Shown here: piece after piece, positions 44,254 to 54,832 of the stretch
Layout: the number at the start of each line of letters is the position of its first letter
Numbering within the stretch: position 1 is the stretch's first letter
Assembly (NCBI GenBank): GCA_945862065.1
Contig: CAMAWT010000013.1
Span: 12,388-76,387, forward strand
Reading direction: 5' to 3'
Source: Flavobacterium psychrophilum
GTDB taxonomy: Bacteria > Bacteroidota > Bacteroidia > Flavobacteriales > Flavobacteriaceae
DNA length: 64,000 bases
The notes under the pieces: generated by a model
What the model saw: the letters and a program-made list of their open reading frames with translations, nothing else
The model's database searches: none
What the model was told of the DNA's origin: nothing
Made by a program: the position numbers and the translations under genes

Positions 44254-45347
44254 TTGAGTGATTTAAATAAAACATCCCAGATTTTCATGACTGTATCTTC
44301 CGAAAATTCGTATATATTTTCTTTCGCGTTAATTTGTAACTCCCTTTGTTTTGGGATATCATGTATCAATTTCTTTAACTCCTCTGCAAAGGTATTTATG
44401 CTTTGATCTTCAACAAGAATTCCATTTTCATTATGCGTAATGATATTTCGTGGTCCATTTGGGCAATCATAAGAAACTACTGCCATTCCAGCTGCTTGAG
44501 CCTCTAACAACACCATTGGAAAACATTCTGTTAAAGAAGTCATAGCATAGATAGAAGCGCTTTGCATTTTTTTTTCTAAATTATTTGTAGCACCTTTCAA
44601 TTCAATTCGTGGCACTTGAAGTTGGTTTATTTTATTTTGTAACTGTTGTGTTATTACTTCATCGCCCTCGCCATATATTTGAACTATCCAACCTGGAACT
44701 TCGGCAACTATCAATGACCATGCCTCAATGAGGTGATCAAACTGTTTTACAGGCGCAATACGTCCAGCAGCAATAATAATATTCTCTTTTTGACTATATA
44801 CTGATTGTTTCTTAAAAATAAAATTTGGAATGACCGTAATTCGATCAAAAGAATAATATTTTATTTCATCTGAATTCAAAACTACTTTTGCCGTGTACTT
44901 ATTTAAAAGTTTAAAAAGTTGGCGTTTGCATTTTTCCAAAATTGAATTCCCAAATTGTAATGTTACACCCGAGGAATGAAACTCTTTGACTGTTGGAATA
45001 GTATTTGATATGAAAGGGATGAAATATTGTTCTGGTGTAAAATTAACCGAAATGATAATGTCAGGCTTACAAATATTGATAAAACGTTTTAACTTGACAT
45101 AATGTTGTAATGACTTAATCAAATTAAGAGGATGAAAATAACTTTTAGAACGGTTGTAATTTATTCCTAAATCGAAATGTTTTGTTTTGGGATTTAGTGG
45201 ATAAATACAATTTCTATTTTGCTGTTCACTTGTACATAATACAACATCGTATTGATACTGTTCAATCCAATAGTTGATTTTTTGGGCTAGCATTTTCTCA
45301 ATACCTCCATGTTCATAAAATTGACTGGTACAATACACTATTTTCAT
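44250..45347 (-). CDS. GT4-family glycosyltransferase
   Basis: A 365-residue GT-B enzyme: MKIVYCTSQFYEHGGIEKMLAQK at the start, IIIAAGRIAPVKQFDHLIEAW for donor binding, and ECFPMVLLEAQAAGMAVVSYDCPNG with both glutamates of the E-x7-E motif. The PNGPRNII ending matches a subgroup shared with the upstream gene, so the two may be old paralogues. Four-base overlaps at both ends show translational coupling. Confidence 0.92.
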   Translation of the reverse strand: MKIVYCTSQFYEHGGIEKMLAQKINYWIEQYQYDVVLCTSEQQNRNCIYPLNPKTKHFDLGINYNRSKSYFHPLNLIKSLQHYVKLKRFINICKPDIIISVNFTPEQYFIPFISNTIPTVKEFHSSGVTLQFGNSILEKCKRQLFKLLNKYTAKVVLNSDEIKYYSFDRITVIPNFIFKKQSVYSQKENIIIAAGRIAPVKQFDHLIEAWSLIVAEVPGWIVQIYGEGDEVITQQLQNKINQLQVPRIELKGATNNLEKKMQSASIYAMTSLTECFPMVLLEAQAAGMAVVSYDCPNGPRNIITHNENGILVEDQSINTFAEELKKLIHDIPKQRELQINAKENIYEFSEDTVMKIWDVLFKSLK

Positions 45348-46420
45348 TTTAGTAAACTTTTAAACAAATCATCCCATTGATGCATTATATTTTCTGGCAG
45401 AAAACGTTGCACATTTTGTTTAGCCGCACTGCCCATTTTGATACGTAACGTTTCATCATCTATAAGATGAATGATTGTATTTGCCATTTGTTCAATATTT
45501 CCATTCTCTATTAAAAAACCATCCTCCAAATGAGAAATGATATCAGCCGGACCAGAAGGGCAATCAAACGAAACACAAGGAACGCCACATGCCATTGCTT
45601 CTATCAAAACCATTCCAAATCCCTCTGAACGAGAGGGAAGTACCATAATTGACGATTCTAAATATTTATCTTGGATATTAATTACAGGTTCTTCAAAAAA
45701 AATAGATTCAGATGATTTTAATTCTTTTGAAATCTTTATAAACGTTTTATTTGTATCCGCTTTACCAAAAATCGTCAATTGCCAACTTGGGAACTTTTCA
45801 AATACCTTTTCCCAAATTGAAAGTAACAGATCATAGCCTTTATTGTAAGAATGCGATCCAACTACGATTACCTTTTTGACTTTTAAGTTGGATGCGTTTT
45901 TGGGATAAAAAGATAAAGGATTACTTATAACTTTAGTGTTTGTTAACTTCCACTCATTGAAATTATTATTTGTTAACACCACAAAAACATCAAAGTAACT
46001 GCCCAAAAAACGCATTATATTTTTGGTTAAAACACCTTTAATAGTTTTATCAGTATTTAACAAAATAGAGGCATGGCGCTCATAAATAAAAGATGCTTTT
46101 GTTTTAATAAATTGGGGAATGAAAAAAGCTTTTAAACCGTCGTCACAAACACAAATTATATCTGGCTGAAGTGTACTGACTTGTTGTTGTAATCTCTTTT
46201 TATAAGCCATTATGTAACTAAAGATATTTCCTTTCACTTCTATACTTACAAATTTTATCTTTCTTGAAAATTCATAAAACGGATTGGTATTATTGTTGTT
46301 TAAGGACAAAATCGTTACATCATAATTATAATGCTCCACCAAATAGGAAGCTTTAACAGAAAGTACGCGTTCAAGTCCTCCTGCTCCATTAATCCCGTTG
46401 GTTATGTATAGAAGTTTCAT
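45344..46420 (-). CDS. GT4-family glycosyltransferase
   Basis: A 358-residue GT-B enzyme: LLYITNGINGAGGLERVLSVKA, KVIVVGSHSYNKGYDLLLSIW and SEGFGMVLIEAMACGVPCVSFDCPSGP with the E-x7-E motif. The GAGGLERVL and CPSGPADII signatures are those of the GalNAc/Gal-transferring group in capsule loci, but donor specificity is not certain. It overlaps the next GT gene by 4 bp. Confidence 0.92.
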   Translation of the reverse strand: MKLLYITNGINGAGGLERVLSVKASYLVEHYNYDVTILSLNNNNTNPFYEFSRKIKFVSIEVKGNIFSYIMAYKKRLQQQVSTLQPDIICVCDDGLKAFFIPQFIKTKASFIYERHASILLNTDKTIKGVLTKNIMRFLGSYFDVFVVLTNNNFNEWKLTNTKVISNPLSFYPKNASNLKVKKVIVVGSHSYNKGYDLLLSIWEKVFEKFPSWQLTIFGKADTNKTFIKISKELKSSESIFFEEPVINIQDKYLESSIMVLPSRSEGFGMVLIEAMACGVPCVSFDCPSGPADIISHLEDGFLIENGNIEQMANTIIHLIDDETLRIKMGSAAKQNVQRFLPENIMHQWDDLFKSLLK

Positions 46421-46463
46421 TTGTTTTTTATTAAACGATTGTATTATAACTAATTAAAAAAGG

Positions 46464-47504
46464 TTATGTCAATCTACGTAAAAGGGGAGTTTTTGAAAAA
46501 ATTAAAACTACAATACCAGATAAAATAAAAATAAGCAATGTAAAAAAAGGAATTGTAAATATAATATTATTTTTTAGCAACAAATTTTCTTGGTTTTTAA
46601 ACAATAAATCAACAAATATTGGGTGAATTATGTAGATACCAAAAGTAAGACCGCTCAATTTTGTTATTATAACTTTAAATTTCGTTGAGAAATTTGTGTT
46701 TAATTTGAATTTTATCATAAATATAAAAATAGAAATACTTTGTATGATAACTAAAGGATTTAAATAATCATAAAAATAAGTAATTACAGTTAAGTTTTGA
46801 TTCCTGAAAAATAGTGTAAATAAGGCTATTGTAACAGAAATAAAAAACCATATTGCAAGATAAAAATATTTATTAAATTTGAAATTTAGTTTTGAAAGTT
46901 CTTTTCCAATCATAAAATAACCCAAATAGGAAATAAATTTAAAAGCAAAAAACAGATTATTTTGACCGAAATGTCTCAACCAAATATTATTGATGGATCC
47001 AGCAATAAAGATTGTAACTATTATTTTTAAACGGTATTTAAAATCAAAATTTTCATGAATTAAAGAAACAATTGGGGTAACGAAATATATGCCAAGAATT
47101 AAATAAAGGTACCACAAGTGATAGTATGGTTCACCAATATATAATCTACCTATTAGATCTTTAATTGAAAAAAAATTATATATATATACATTAAACATTA
47201 TAAAAAATATTGACCAAAAAACTAACGGAATTAATATCCTGCGCATCCTTTTCTTGAAAAATAAATTTGCGTCTAGAAATGACTTTTCATTTATTAATAA
47301 AGTACCGCTAATCATAATGAATATTGGCACACTCCATCTACTAAATGCATTTAATAAATTTGCAAACATCCAAGATGATTTAGAAATTTGAATATCCGTT
47401 TTTAAATAGTAGCTAGTGACATGAATAACTACTACAGCAAAGGCAGCAAATAATCGCATTAAATCAATTGAATTATTATTTTTCATTACTGAATTTATAT
47501 TCAT
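46464..47504 (-). CDS. Acyltransferase family 3 membrane protein (O-acetyltransferase)
   Basis: The 346-residue protein has about ten membrane helices and the family's N-terminal IDLMRLFAAFAVVVIHVTSYY, whose histidine is thought catalytic, plus SRWSVPIFIMISG in helix 2-3. It should O-acetylate the capsule or its lipid-linked unit. The ATG at 47504 is used; the one at 47486 (MKNNNSID) is equally possible. Strongly AT-rich. It comes after a broken methyltransferase and before the GT4 pair. Confidence 0.88.
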   Translation of the reverse strand: MNINSVMKNNNSIDLMRLFAAFAVVVIHVTSYYLKTDIQISKSSWMFANLLNAFSRWSVPIFIMISGTLLINEKSFLDANLFFKKRMRRILIPLVFWSIFFIMFNVYIYNFFSIKDLIGRLYIGEPYYHLWYLYLILGIYFVTPIVSLIHENFDFKYRLKIIVTIFIAGSINNIWLRHFGQNNLFFAFKFISYLGYFMIGKELSKLNFKFNKYFYLAIWFFISVTIALFTLFFRNQNLTVITYFYDYLNPLVIIQSISIFIFMIKFKLNTNFSTKFKVIITKLSGLTFGIYIIHPIFVDLLFKNQENLLLKNNIIFTIPFFTLLIFILSGIVVLIFSKTPLLRRLT

Positions 47505-47531
47505 AATTCATTTCTAGGGTTATTTTGTTTT

Positions 47532-48362
47532 TTAATCAAACATTTTTGATTTACATAAACAGACATGTTCACCGCCACCTAAAATTTTTCTTTTAAAAGA
47601 CCATGAAACTAATGGCATAACATACAATAATTGTTTAAAGAATAGTCTTGGGTATCGAACTAATTTTATTTTACTACATAAAGTAGGAGATGAACTTTCT
47701 GGCATTAAAACATCAAAAGTTCCTTTTGGAATAATAGACGGAATTATTAGGGAATCAATGATTTCGAAATTATTTCGAAATTATTTCTTTTAATAAAATC
47801 CTCATACTTTTTTGGTGCCCAAAAATTTTACATGACCATCCTCGTGATTTTCTCCTTGATTTACTGGAGGAACCTCTCCAAACCACTCTCCGGATGTTTC
47901 CATTGGTGTTTTTATCAAAAGATATTGACATCTTTTAGAAAGTTTTTGAAGAAATAAATCTGGTTCCATAACATGCTCTATTACATCAAACAAAGTAAAT
48001 AAATCAAACGTATTTTCCCCTTCATTCCATTCCTCAACCCTGGATTCAACAAAATCAATATCACGAAATAATATTTTTCCTGTGGTTGTGAATTCTTTTA
48101 CTATTTCAAAAACGGTAGTTTTAGGTTTTAATCCTTGTTTTTAAGCAATAAAAAATGACATTGCATTGGCTCCAAATCCAAAACAACCACCAATATCAGC
48201 ATAAGTAGTAATAGTATTTGTATGCTTTAAGAGATTTTTGCCAAATAGTTGAAACAATAACTTACTTTTAAAAGCAGCTCGCGTAGGGTATCCGGGTCTC
48301 GCAATTACTTTACTCGGATATGATGAATAAAATTTTGCATGATCAAAGTTGGTGCTTTCCAT
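47532..48362 (-). pseudogene. Broken SAM-dependent methyltransferase
   Basis: The N-terminal frame (ADIGGCFGFGANAMSF, the SAM-binding loop) is cut by an in-frame TAA at 48141-48143. The same frame continues with FDLFTLFDVIEHVMEPD, another methyltransferase motif. A one-base insertion in the run of six A (plus-strand T 47808-47813) then shifts the frame, and an 11-bp tandem duplication (TTTCGAAATTA at 47762-47772 and 47773-47783) shifts it again; the C-terminus (LLYVMPLVSWSFKRK, LGGGEHVCLCKS) is readable after both. Three independent lesions imply a dead gene. It lies 22 bp after wzx, so the operon is otherwise kept. Confidence 0.88.
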
Positions 48363-48384
48363 TTTTTATTGATTTTAAGGATAT

Positions 48385-49896
48385 TTATTTATTGAATTTA
48401 AGTTTTAATACAAGATTATTAATCATTTTTTTCTCATATACATTAAGACCAAATAGCCACATAGATAAAATATAGCAAAGACAGTATACAATAATTGATA
48501 GAATTAGTAGTAAATAGTGATTGATATCAACAAAAAATATAATTGTTAATCCAAATATAATTGGAAAAACTATAGCCGGTAAGAACTTAATAATTTCTTT
48601 CCAAAACATAATCATGTTCAATCCAATCTTTTTATGATAGTACCAATTCATAATAAAAACATTACCTACAATTAAAGAAATTCCAGTTCCTATTGCACAA
48701 CCTATCCCTCCATACATTTTTCCTAAAGGAATACTTATTGCAATGTTCGAAATAGCAATTATAAAATAACATATTGAACGGAATTTATGTTTGTTTTTTG
48801 CTCGTTGTATTTCAATACCAATACTTTGTATAAAAGGAATGGTGGCAGAAATAATTAATATTAATGCAATAAAATACGAATCATTATACTCATTACCAAC
48901 CCACAAAATTATAAATGCTCTTCCAAAAACAATAAAACTTGATGCAATAAATGTTAATACTATAAATTGAATTCTTCCTGTTCTTATCATTACACCAAGC
49001 AATTCAGTATTATCATCTTTTTCAGCTACTATCTTATTGATTTCAGGAATAAAAACCGTGGCTATTATAGCAGCAAAAGACATATAGTATTTACTTAAAG
49101 CAGCACCAATACTATAAACAGCAACCGAAGCAGTACCTTGAACCCGTGCTAAAATAAAACTATCCACTGTCCAGTTTATTTGATCTATAATCACATTTAA
49201 AAAAATAAAAGAAGAAAAAACACTCATTTCTTTAAATAATGAAAAATCAAAGTTATTAAATAAAAACTGTATATTTAATTTTTTAAAGCAAAAATATATA
49301 TTAGCAAGATTAAATACAATGGTTAATATAGCTGTAACTGAAACCATCCCAATGGAACCATATCCTAACAATAATATTGGTAAAATGGTTAACGGACCTA
49401 CTATTATTTGAATTAAACCTATAACTTTTTGAAAAATAAACTTTTCATGTGCTGTAATATAGACATAAAAATTGGTTGCAGGTAGAGACAAACACATATT
49501 AATGACTAAAATTATTAATAAAATTTTACCTGTTGCTAATTCTTGAACAGAAAGTTTGGAGCCTAAAACAGAGTCTGAATAAAAAACTAAAACTAATCCT
49601 GCTAGTAGTGTAATTAATGAAATAGCTGTAAAAATAAACAAAAACATCCCATTAAGTTGTGCAATTCCAATTTCGTCATTTTTTGCTTTATTTCTTGCAT
49701 AAAAGCGCATATAACTTCCACTAAAACCAAAATTTAATAACCCCAAATAACCAATTATAGATGCCGCCAAGCTATACAAACCATATTCGTTTTTACCCAA
49801 CAAATTAAGCATTATTGGTGTATATAATATACCTACTAAATTGCCTAACCCAAGAGAAATATAAGAAAGAATAACACCCGCTTTTCGTTGGTTCAT
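48385..49896 (-). CDS. wzx: Wzx-type oligosaccharide flippase
   Basis: The 503-residue MOP-superfamily membrane protein has about 14 helices and flips undecaprenyl-linked repeat units across the inner membrane. The start KAGVILSYISLGLGNLVGILYTPIML and the repeated GKNEYGLYSLA and GTGISLIVGNVFI motifs match the family. With Wzy, Wzc and Wza present, the locus is a Wzx/Wzy-dependent system. Ninety-two base pairs separate it from wecB. Confidence 0.92.
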   Translation of the reverse strand: MNQRKAGVILSYISLGLGNLVGILYTPIMLNLLGKNEYGLYSLAASIIGYLGLLNFGFSGSYMRFYARNKAKNDEIGIAQLNGMFLFIFTAISLITLLAGLVLVFYSDSVLGSKLSVQELATGKILLIILVINMCLSLPATNFYVYITAHEKFIFQKVIGLIQIIVGPLTILPILLLGYGSIGMVSVTAILTIVFNLANIYFCFKKLNIQFLFNNFDFSLFKEMSVFSSFIFLNVIIDQINWTVDSFILARVQGTASVAVYSIGAALSKYYMSFAAIIATVFIPEINKIVAEKDDNTELLGVMIRTGRIQFIVLTFIASSFIVFGRAFIILWVGNEYNDSYFIALILIISATIPFIQSIGIEIQRAKNKHKFRSICYFIIAISNIAISIPLGKMYGGIGCAIGTGISLIVGNVFIMNWYYHKKIGLNMIMFWKEIIKFLPAIVFPIIFGLTIIFFVDINHYLLLILSIIVYCLCYILSMWLFGLNVYEKKMINNLVLKLKFNK

Positions 49897-49988
49897 ATGT
49901 GTATTAGTGAAATTAATAAAAAGTTGGTTTTAAGCATTTTTTAAAAGAAATACCATTTTATAATTTTATTAGACTATTAAATATAAGC

Positions 49989-51125
49989 CTATGACTTATT
50001 AATAGTAACTTTTGATTTCAAGTATTTGATTATTTTAATGTTAGCTGTGCCATCTCCATACGGATTATGTGCGCTTGCCATGGTTTTATAATATTGCGCG
50101 TCTGAAAGCAATTTTGTTACTTCGCTGATGATTTTACTCTTGTTTGTGCCAACCAATTTTACAGTTCCTGCATCCACTGCCTCTGGACGTTCTGTTGTAT
50201 CTCTTAAAACCAAAACGGGTATTCCTAGCGATGGGGCTTCTTCTTGAACACCTCCAGAATCAGTTAAAATAATAAATGATTTTTTCATTGCCCATACAAA
50301 AGATGGATAATCTAAAGGAGCTATTAAAAAAACATTGTTAGTTTTATCAAGAATCGAATAGACAGGACCTTGTACGTTTGGATTTAAATGTACAGGGAAC
50401 ACAAAATTTACATCGCTATTTTCTTCTGCCAACTGTTTAATGGCTTCACAAATTGCAATAAACCCGTCTCCAAAGTTTTCTCTTCGATGTGCTGTAATTA
50501 GTATCGTTTTTTTATTAAAATCAATTGTTTTTTTTAATTGTTCAATGGCTTCATTTGAATAATCTTGATCTAATTTATTAACTGTCCAGAATAATGAATC
50601 AATAACTGTGTTTCCTGTAGTTACAATTGTATTAGGAATTACTTTTTCATTAATTAGGTTTTGTGCAGCATTAGTTGTCGGTGCAAAATGAAAATCGGCA
50701 ATTCTACCGGTAATTGTTCTGTTCATTTCTTCTGGAAAAGGAGAGTTTTTATTAAATGTTCGTAAACCTGCTTCTACATGTCCTACTTTCATATTAATAT
50801 TAAAGGCAGCAATAGCGCACATTGTTGATGTTGTTGTATCACCATGTACCAATACTAGATCTGGCTTAAAATCATTCAACACTAAATCAAAATTAGCCAA
50901 AATACGAGCACTTAATTGATTTAAACTTTGATTTGATTTCATTAAATCTAAATCATAATCAGGTTTTATTTCAAAAAAATCAAGCACTTGATCCAGCATT
51001 TCTCTATGTTGTGCAGTAACACAAATTTTAATTTCAAATAAAGCATTTTTTTTTAGCTCATGAGCCAAAGTTGCCATTTTAATTGCTTCAGGTCTAGTTC
51101 CAAAACATAATAATATTTTATTCAT
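49989..51125 (-). CDS. wecB: UDP-N-acetylglucosamine 2-epimerase (non-hydrolysing)
   Basis: It interconverts UDP-GlcNAc and UDP-ManNAc in the cytoplasm. The 378-residue GT-B-like protein shows FGTRPEAIKMATLAHEL, HVEAGLRTF, AHRRENFGDGF and SGGVQEEAPSLG, all typical. No UDP-ManNAc dehydrogenase (wecC) is in this window, so ManNAc itself, or a product formed elsewhere, may be the building block. Confidence 0.95.
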   Translation of the reverse strand: MNKILLCFGTRPEAIKMATLAHELKKNALFEIKICVTAQHREMLDQVLDFFEIKPDYDLDLMKSNQSLNQLSARILANFDLVLNDFKPDLVLVHGDTTTSTMCAIAAFNINMKVGHVEAGLRTFNKNSPFPEEMNRTITGRIADFHFAPTTNAAQNLINEKVIPNTIVTTGNTVIDSLFWTVNKLDQDYSNEAIEQLKKTIDFNKKTILITAHRRENFGDGFIAICEAIKQLAEENSDVNFVFPVHLNPNVQGPVYSILDKTNNVFLIAPLDYPSFVWAMKKSFIILTDSGGVQEEAPSLGIPVLVLRDTTERPEAVDAGTVKLVGTNKSKIISEVTKLLSDAQYYKTMASAHNPYGDGTANIKIIKYLKSKVTINKS

Positions 51126-51170
51126 TTTTTTTAGCTATTATAACTTTCTTATCATTAATTTTTAAATTGG

Positions 51171-52250
51171 CTAATTAATTATAATTGCTTTTTCTAAAAA
51201 AGCAATTGCTTTAGCTTTTTCCGTATTAATTATTTCTCCAGAATTTGAGAAATTCATTTTAAAAAAAGATGAATCAGTATTGCTCATTTCAAATCTATCT
51301 ACCATTTGAAATTTTTCTAATATATTTGAAATCCTTGTTTGCATGCTTTCGCCTCCCACTCTACTATAAACAGAAAAAGGTGTTTGTAATACTATTGAAA
51401 AAACTACGCCATGAAAAGAATCGGTTAAAAACAAACTGGCATCGTTGATGTAATCAACCCATTCAGATGGTGTAATTGCATAAAATTTTGAATCTATAAA
51501 ATTGTTTAAATTTATAATTTCATAATCTTTAGAAAGACTTGTTAAAAGAGACTCTACATTAGGTGTTTTTTCTCCTAAAAAATAAGTTAGAATATAGTTG
51601 CCTGATGGCTTATTTTTATGACTATTTGCAAACTGCAACCATTCTTGTTTTGAAAGGCACATAGTAGGGTCACAAAGAACAATTGCTTCTTTGTTTGTAA
51701 AGTTTTTAACAATTTCTACACCGCTTGCTTCACGAACGCTAATGTCTGTAAAACCTTGTAAGCCTAGTTTAAATTGCGCTGCATATTCATTTGAAATTGT
51801 TGCACTACCAAAACTTGGAGAAAAGGTTTTTCTCTTTTCTTTGGGAGCAAATTTTAGAAAAACAAAATCAGCAATAGAATGATTAAACCAACCCCAAATT
51901 TGATCGCTACCCACACTAAAAAAAGAATACTTTTCATGAAATCTAGTATCTATTTGTAATGGATTTACAAAATCATTTGACTCGCTCATGTATTGTTTAG
52001 CATGTTTTTTAAAATTTTTTTCTCTTAAATTTTTTAAATAAGTAACTTGACTATTTGATCTAAAAAATAAAATATATTTAATAAAAATTTTAATTCTAAT
52101 AAACAGTGGATCTTTAAATGGCAGGTCTTCATATTTTATTATTTCCGAATCAAAACCTAAAGATTTATAGACTTGCTGAGTTGCATACATTTGCAATCGA
52201 TTGCCATAATTATTGTACCCAAAAAGTGTTATGATACCTATTTTTTTCAT
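51171..52250 (-). CDS. Polysaccharide pyruvyl transferase family protein
   Basis: A 359-residue protein with the family start IGIITLFGYNNYGNRLQMYAT, the SVGSDQIWGW loop and the LFLTDSFHGVVFSIVL stretch near residue 275. Family members put pyruvate ketals on sugars, adding negative charge. In many Bacteroidota loci it goes with an F420-dehydrogenase-beta-like protein, as here (54833-56203). It lies 14 bp after a GT4 gene. Confidence 0.88.
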   Translation of the reverse strand: MKKIGIITLFGYNNYGNRLQMYATQQVYKSLGFDSEIIKYEDLPFKDPLFIRIKIFIKYILFFRSNSQVTYLKNLREKNFKKHAKQYMSESNDFVNPLQIDTRFHEKYSFFSVGSDQIWGWFNHSIADFVFLKFAPKEKRKTFSPSFGSATISNEYAAQFKLGLQGFTDISVREASGVEIVKNFTNKEAIVLCDPTMCLSKQEWLQFANSHKNKPSGNYILTYFLGEKTPNVESLLTSLSKDYEIINLNNFIDSKFYAITPSEWVDYINDASLFLTDSFHGVVFSIVLQTPFSVYSRVGGESMQTRISNILEKFQMVDRFEMSNTDSSFFKMNFSNSGEIINTEKAKAIAFLEKAIIIN

Positions 52251-52264
52251 TTTACTATTTTAAA

Positions 52265-53431
52265 TCAGTTTACTAATTGATAAAACTTTTCCATAACATT
52301 TAATTTGCTAAACTGATCAGGGCATTTTGTGTGCATTTTAAGAAAATTATATTTTTCCTGATCTTTACTTAATTCAAAAACTGCATTTGCTAATGCGCCT
52401 GCATTTTGTTTGACCACAACAGAATTATAATTATTTGTGTAATCTCTTATACCTTCATTATCTGTAATTACACATGGTATATTTAATGCCATTGATTCCA
52501 GAATTGATAATCCTTGAGATTCAATGTAGGATGTATGAATATATAAATCAGCATTTTTTATGAAGGGATATGGATTTTTCATCTTTCCTTCAAAAATTAC
52601 ATGATTTTCAGTTTTTGTGTTTCTAGACAGCATTTCCATTTTAACTAAATCTTCACCATCACCAATTACGTGCCAATGAAAATTTGTAAAACCTCTTTTT
52701 AAGAGTAAATCAGTTGCAAAAATTACATTTTCAATATGCTTCTCTGGTGCAATGCGACATGCAGTTATAAAATGTTTTTTTTTATTGTTGAAATTTGGAT
52801 TAAATTCCAATGCCATCCTATTTATATTGCTGACATCAATCATATTAGGAATTACTTTTAAATAATTTTTAATTGATGGAATGTTTTTTAGTAACATTTT
52901 TTCAGTTGAAGTTGAAACGGCAACGATATTTTTTATTTTGTTACAAGCTTCTTCAAATTGTTTAAGTTTTTTTTCTGATAAATTCATTTCACCGTGATGC
53001 CACCATGTTGATTTTTTTTTGGCATTGACAATATATTGAACAACATCAGTACAAAAACCTGTCCTAAAAGCTATAGCAAAGTCGTAATCATTCTTTCCAA
53101 TTAAAGGTGTTTTTAATAATTTCAACAATACATTATTATTTAATACGCTACATATAAGAAATATAATTCTAGCATAAAGTGACAAAAAATCTTTTTCTTT
53201 TAAGCTTCTAATAATACTTGATGCAAAACCTCCATATGTATTGTTGAGATCTTTAAAAATAATATTTACTGATAGTGGAATACTGTTATAATATTCTCCC
53301 TTTCCCTCAAAAAGCAATAAATCAACTTCGTATCTTTCATAATTAATGCTTCTTAATATATCTAAGAGCGCCTTTTCAACACCACCATATCTCATGTGAC
53401 CATTAATAAATAAAATTTTCTTTTTTTTCAA
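52265..53431 (-). CDS. GT4-family glycosyltransferase
   Basis: A 388-residue GT-B enzyme: ILFINGHMRYGGVEKALLDILR, THWH-type acceptor region WWHHGEMNL, FITACRIAPEKHIENVIFAT and YIESQGLSILESMALNIP, where the glutamates are in E-x7-E-like spacing. Donor and acceptor unknown. One base separates it from the upstream gene and 14 from the pyruvyl transferase. Confidence 0.9.
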   Translation of the reverse strand: MKKKKILFINGHMRYGGVEKALLDILRSINYERYEVDLLLFEGKGEYYNSIPLSVNIIFKDLNNTYGGFASSIIRSLKEKDFLSLYARIIFLICSVLNNNVLLKLLKTPLIGKNDYDFAIAFRTGFCTDVVQYIVNAKKKSTWWHHGEMNLSEKKLKQFEEACNKIKNIVAVSTSTEKMLLKNIPSIKNYLKVIPNMIDVSNINRMALEFNPNFNNKKKHFITACRIAPEKHIENVIFATDLLLKRGFTNFHWHVIGDGEDLVKMEMLSRNTKTENHVIFEGKMKNPYPFIKNADLYIHTSYIESQGLSILESMALNIPCVITDNEGIRDYTNNYNSVVVKQNAGALANAVFELSKDQEKYNFLKMHTKCPDQFSKLNVMEKFYQLVN

Positions 53432-53432
53432 T

Positions 53433-54680
53433 TTATTTATTATTAAGTAATTTAGAGATTACTTGACATGGATGAAAATCAGATACGGGTTGCTTTTCAA
53501 ATTCTTCAATTCCACTCGTAAATGATTTCATTACACTCACTATTTCTTCTAAATTGTTATTGCAAAAATGGAATCGATTATATTTTTCAAAATATGATTT
53601 AATCATTACAATTTCATCTGGTGTACCATCTAAAATAAAAAGAATTGGTTTGGTAGTTGCTGAATAATGGTATATTTTTCCGGGAATTTGACCTCCTTTA
53701 ACATTACATAGATGGACCAAAACATCACTTTTCTCTTGCACACTTACTAACTTATCAATGGTGACTCTTCCACAAACCTCAATCGTTTTTGTAGTTTCTA
53801 AAGATAAATCTGAATCTCCATAAATATAACCAAACCCATTAATTTCTATAAGTGCTTGATAAAAAGGAACAATATTTCTAGTTATTGAAAAATAATCACC
53901 AAAATATCCAAAATGTACAACACTGGATTTATTTCTTGGTTTATTTTCTCCCATTTGTAAATATGGAAGAGGTATATGATTCATTTTATGAGCACAATCC
54001 TTGAAATGTGTTTTCTGATATTCTAATGTTAAAGTACTTACATAAAAAATTTCTTTAGCCGCTTTTAACAATCTATGCTCTTCTTGTTTCACTTTTTCGT
54101 CGTGCCCTGCATAGAGATCAAAAAACCATGGGTCTTCCCAAATTTGAATCCATCTTTTACATTTTATGTGTTTTTTTGACAATAGGTCCATAACTAATTT
54201 GTGGCTTGCCGCTGGAGTCGAATTAGAAATTACTATGTCATATTCACGTTCTTTTTTGAACTTGGAAGCGTTTTTTAACCAAGTTATATTCAAATTATAC
54301 AGCCTGTTTGGATTAAATATTTTAGTATAGATATTTTTTATAAAACTTCTCGTATAACCTTTCCATTTAAAATGAATTCTAGCTTTATTGAGAATAGTAC
54401 CTTTGATATTATTTGATCTGAAGTTTGACTGATTTTTTTTGTCAAAAATTTTTTTTGTATAATGCTTAAGGTTTTCAATGGATGAAACAGAATTGTAAGT
54501 ATAATAATTTGCCTTATCCCATTCAGGTAAAGAACTATCTTCTTCACCCCAACTAGAACTAGCCATTATAATATCTACGTCACAATTATTATCTAACAAA
54601 CCTTGAACATAGGCGTTATGACTAATATTTGCAGAAGTATTTCTTCTTAAATTTGTACCAACTACATATAAAACTTTCAT
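53433..54680 (-). CDS. Probable glycosyltransferase (GT-B-like)
   Basis: The 415-residue protein begins MKVLYVVGTNLRRNTSANISHN, like GT4-type N-terminal domains, and has IQIWEDPWFFDL and VVHFGYFGDYFSITRNI in the expected places, but the E-x7-E donor motif is not clear. The later GGQIPGKIYHYSATTKPILFIL stretch matches C-terminal donor domains. An ATG nine bases upstream (54689) would add three residues. It sits between the F420-like gene and the GT4 gene. Confidence 0.75.
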   Translation of the reverse strand: MKVLYVVGTNLRRNTSANISHNAYVQGLLDNNCDVDIIMASSSWGEEDSSLPEWDKANYYTYNSVSSIENLKHYTKKIFDKKNQSNFRSNNIKGTILNKARIHFKWKGYTRSFIKNIYTKIFNPNRLYNLNITWLKNASKFKKEREYDIVISNSTPAASHKLVMDLLSKKHIKCKRWIQIWEDPWFFDLYAGHDEKVKQEEHRLLKAAKEIFYVSTLTLEYQKTHFKDCAHKMNHIPLPYLQMGENKPRNKSSVVHFGYFGDYFSITRNIVPFYQALIEINGFGYIYGDSDLSLETTKTIEVCGRVTIDKLVSVQEKSDVLVHLCNVKGGQIPGKIYHYSATTKPILFILDGTPDEIVMIKSYFEKYNRFHFCNNNLEEIVSVMKSFTSGIEEFEKQPVSDFHPCQVISKLLNNK

Positions 54681-54832
54681 TTGAAACATATTTTTTAGTA
54701 TAATTATCTTTTTGATGATAAAAAAACTATCTATTTAAACAATTTTTTTCTTCTAACAAAATCACATATTACAACTAGTACATTTACTGTTAAGATCTTA
54801 TTCATATAATTTTTTATATAGCCTATTTATTT

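Noticed and set aside
48141..48143. Recoded stop codon in the methyltransferase
   Set aside because: TAA is not a recoding codon here and two further frameshifts exist downstream, so gene decay explains it better.
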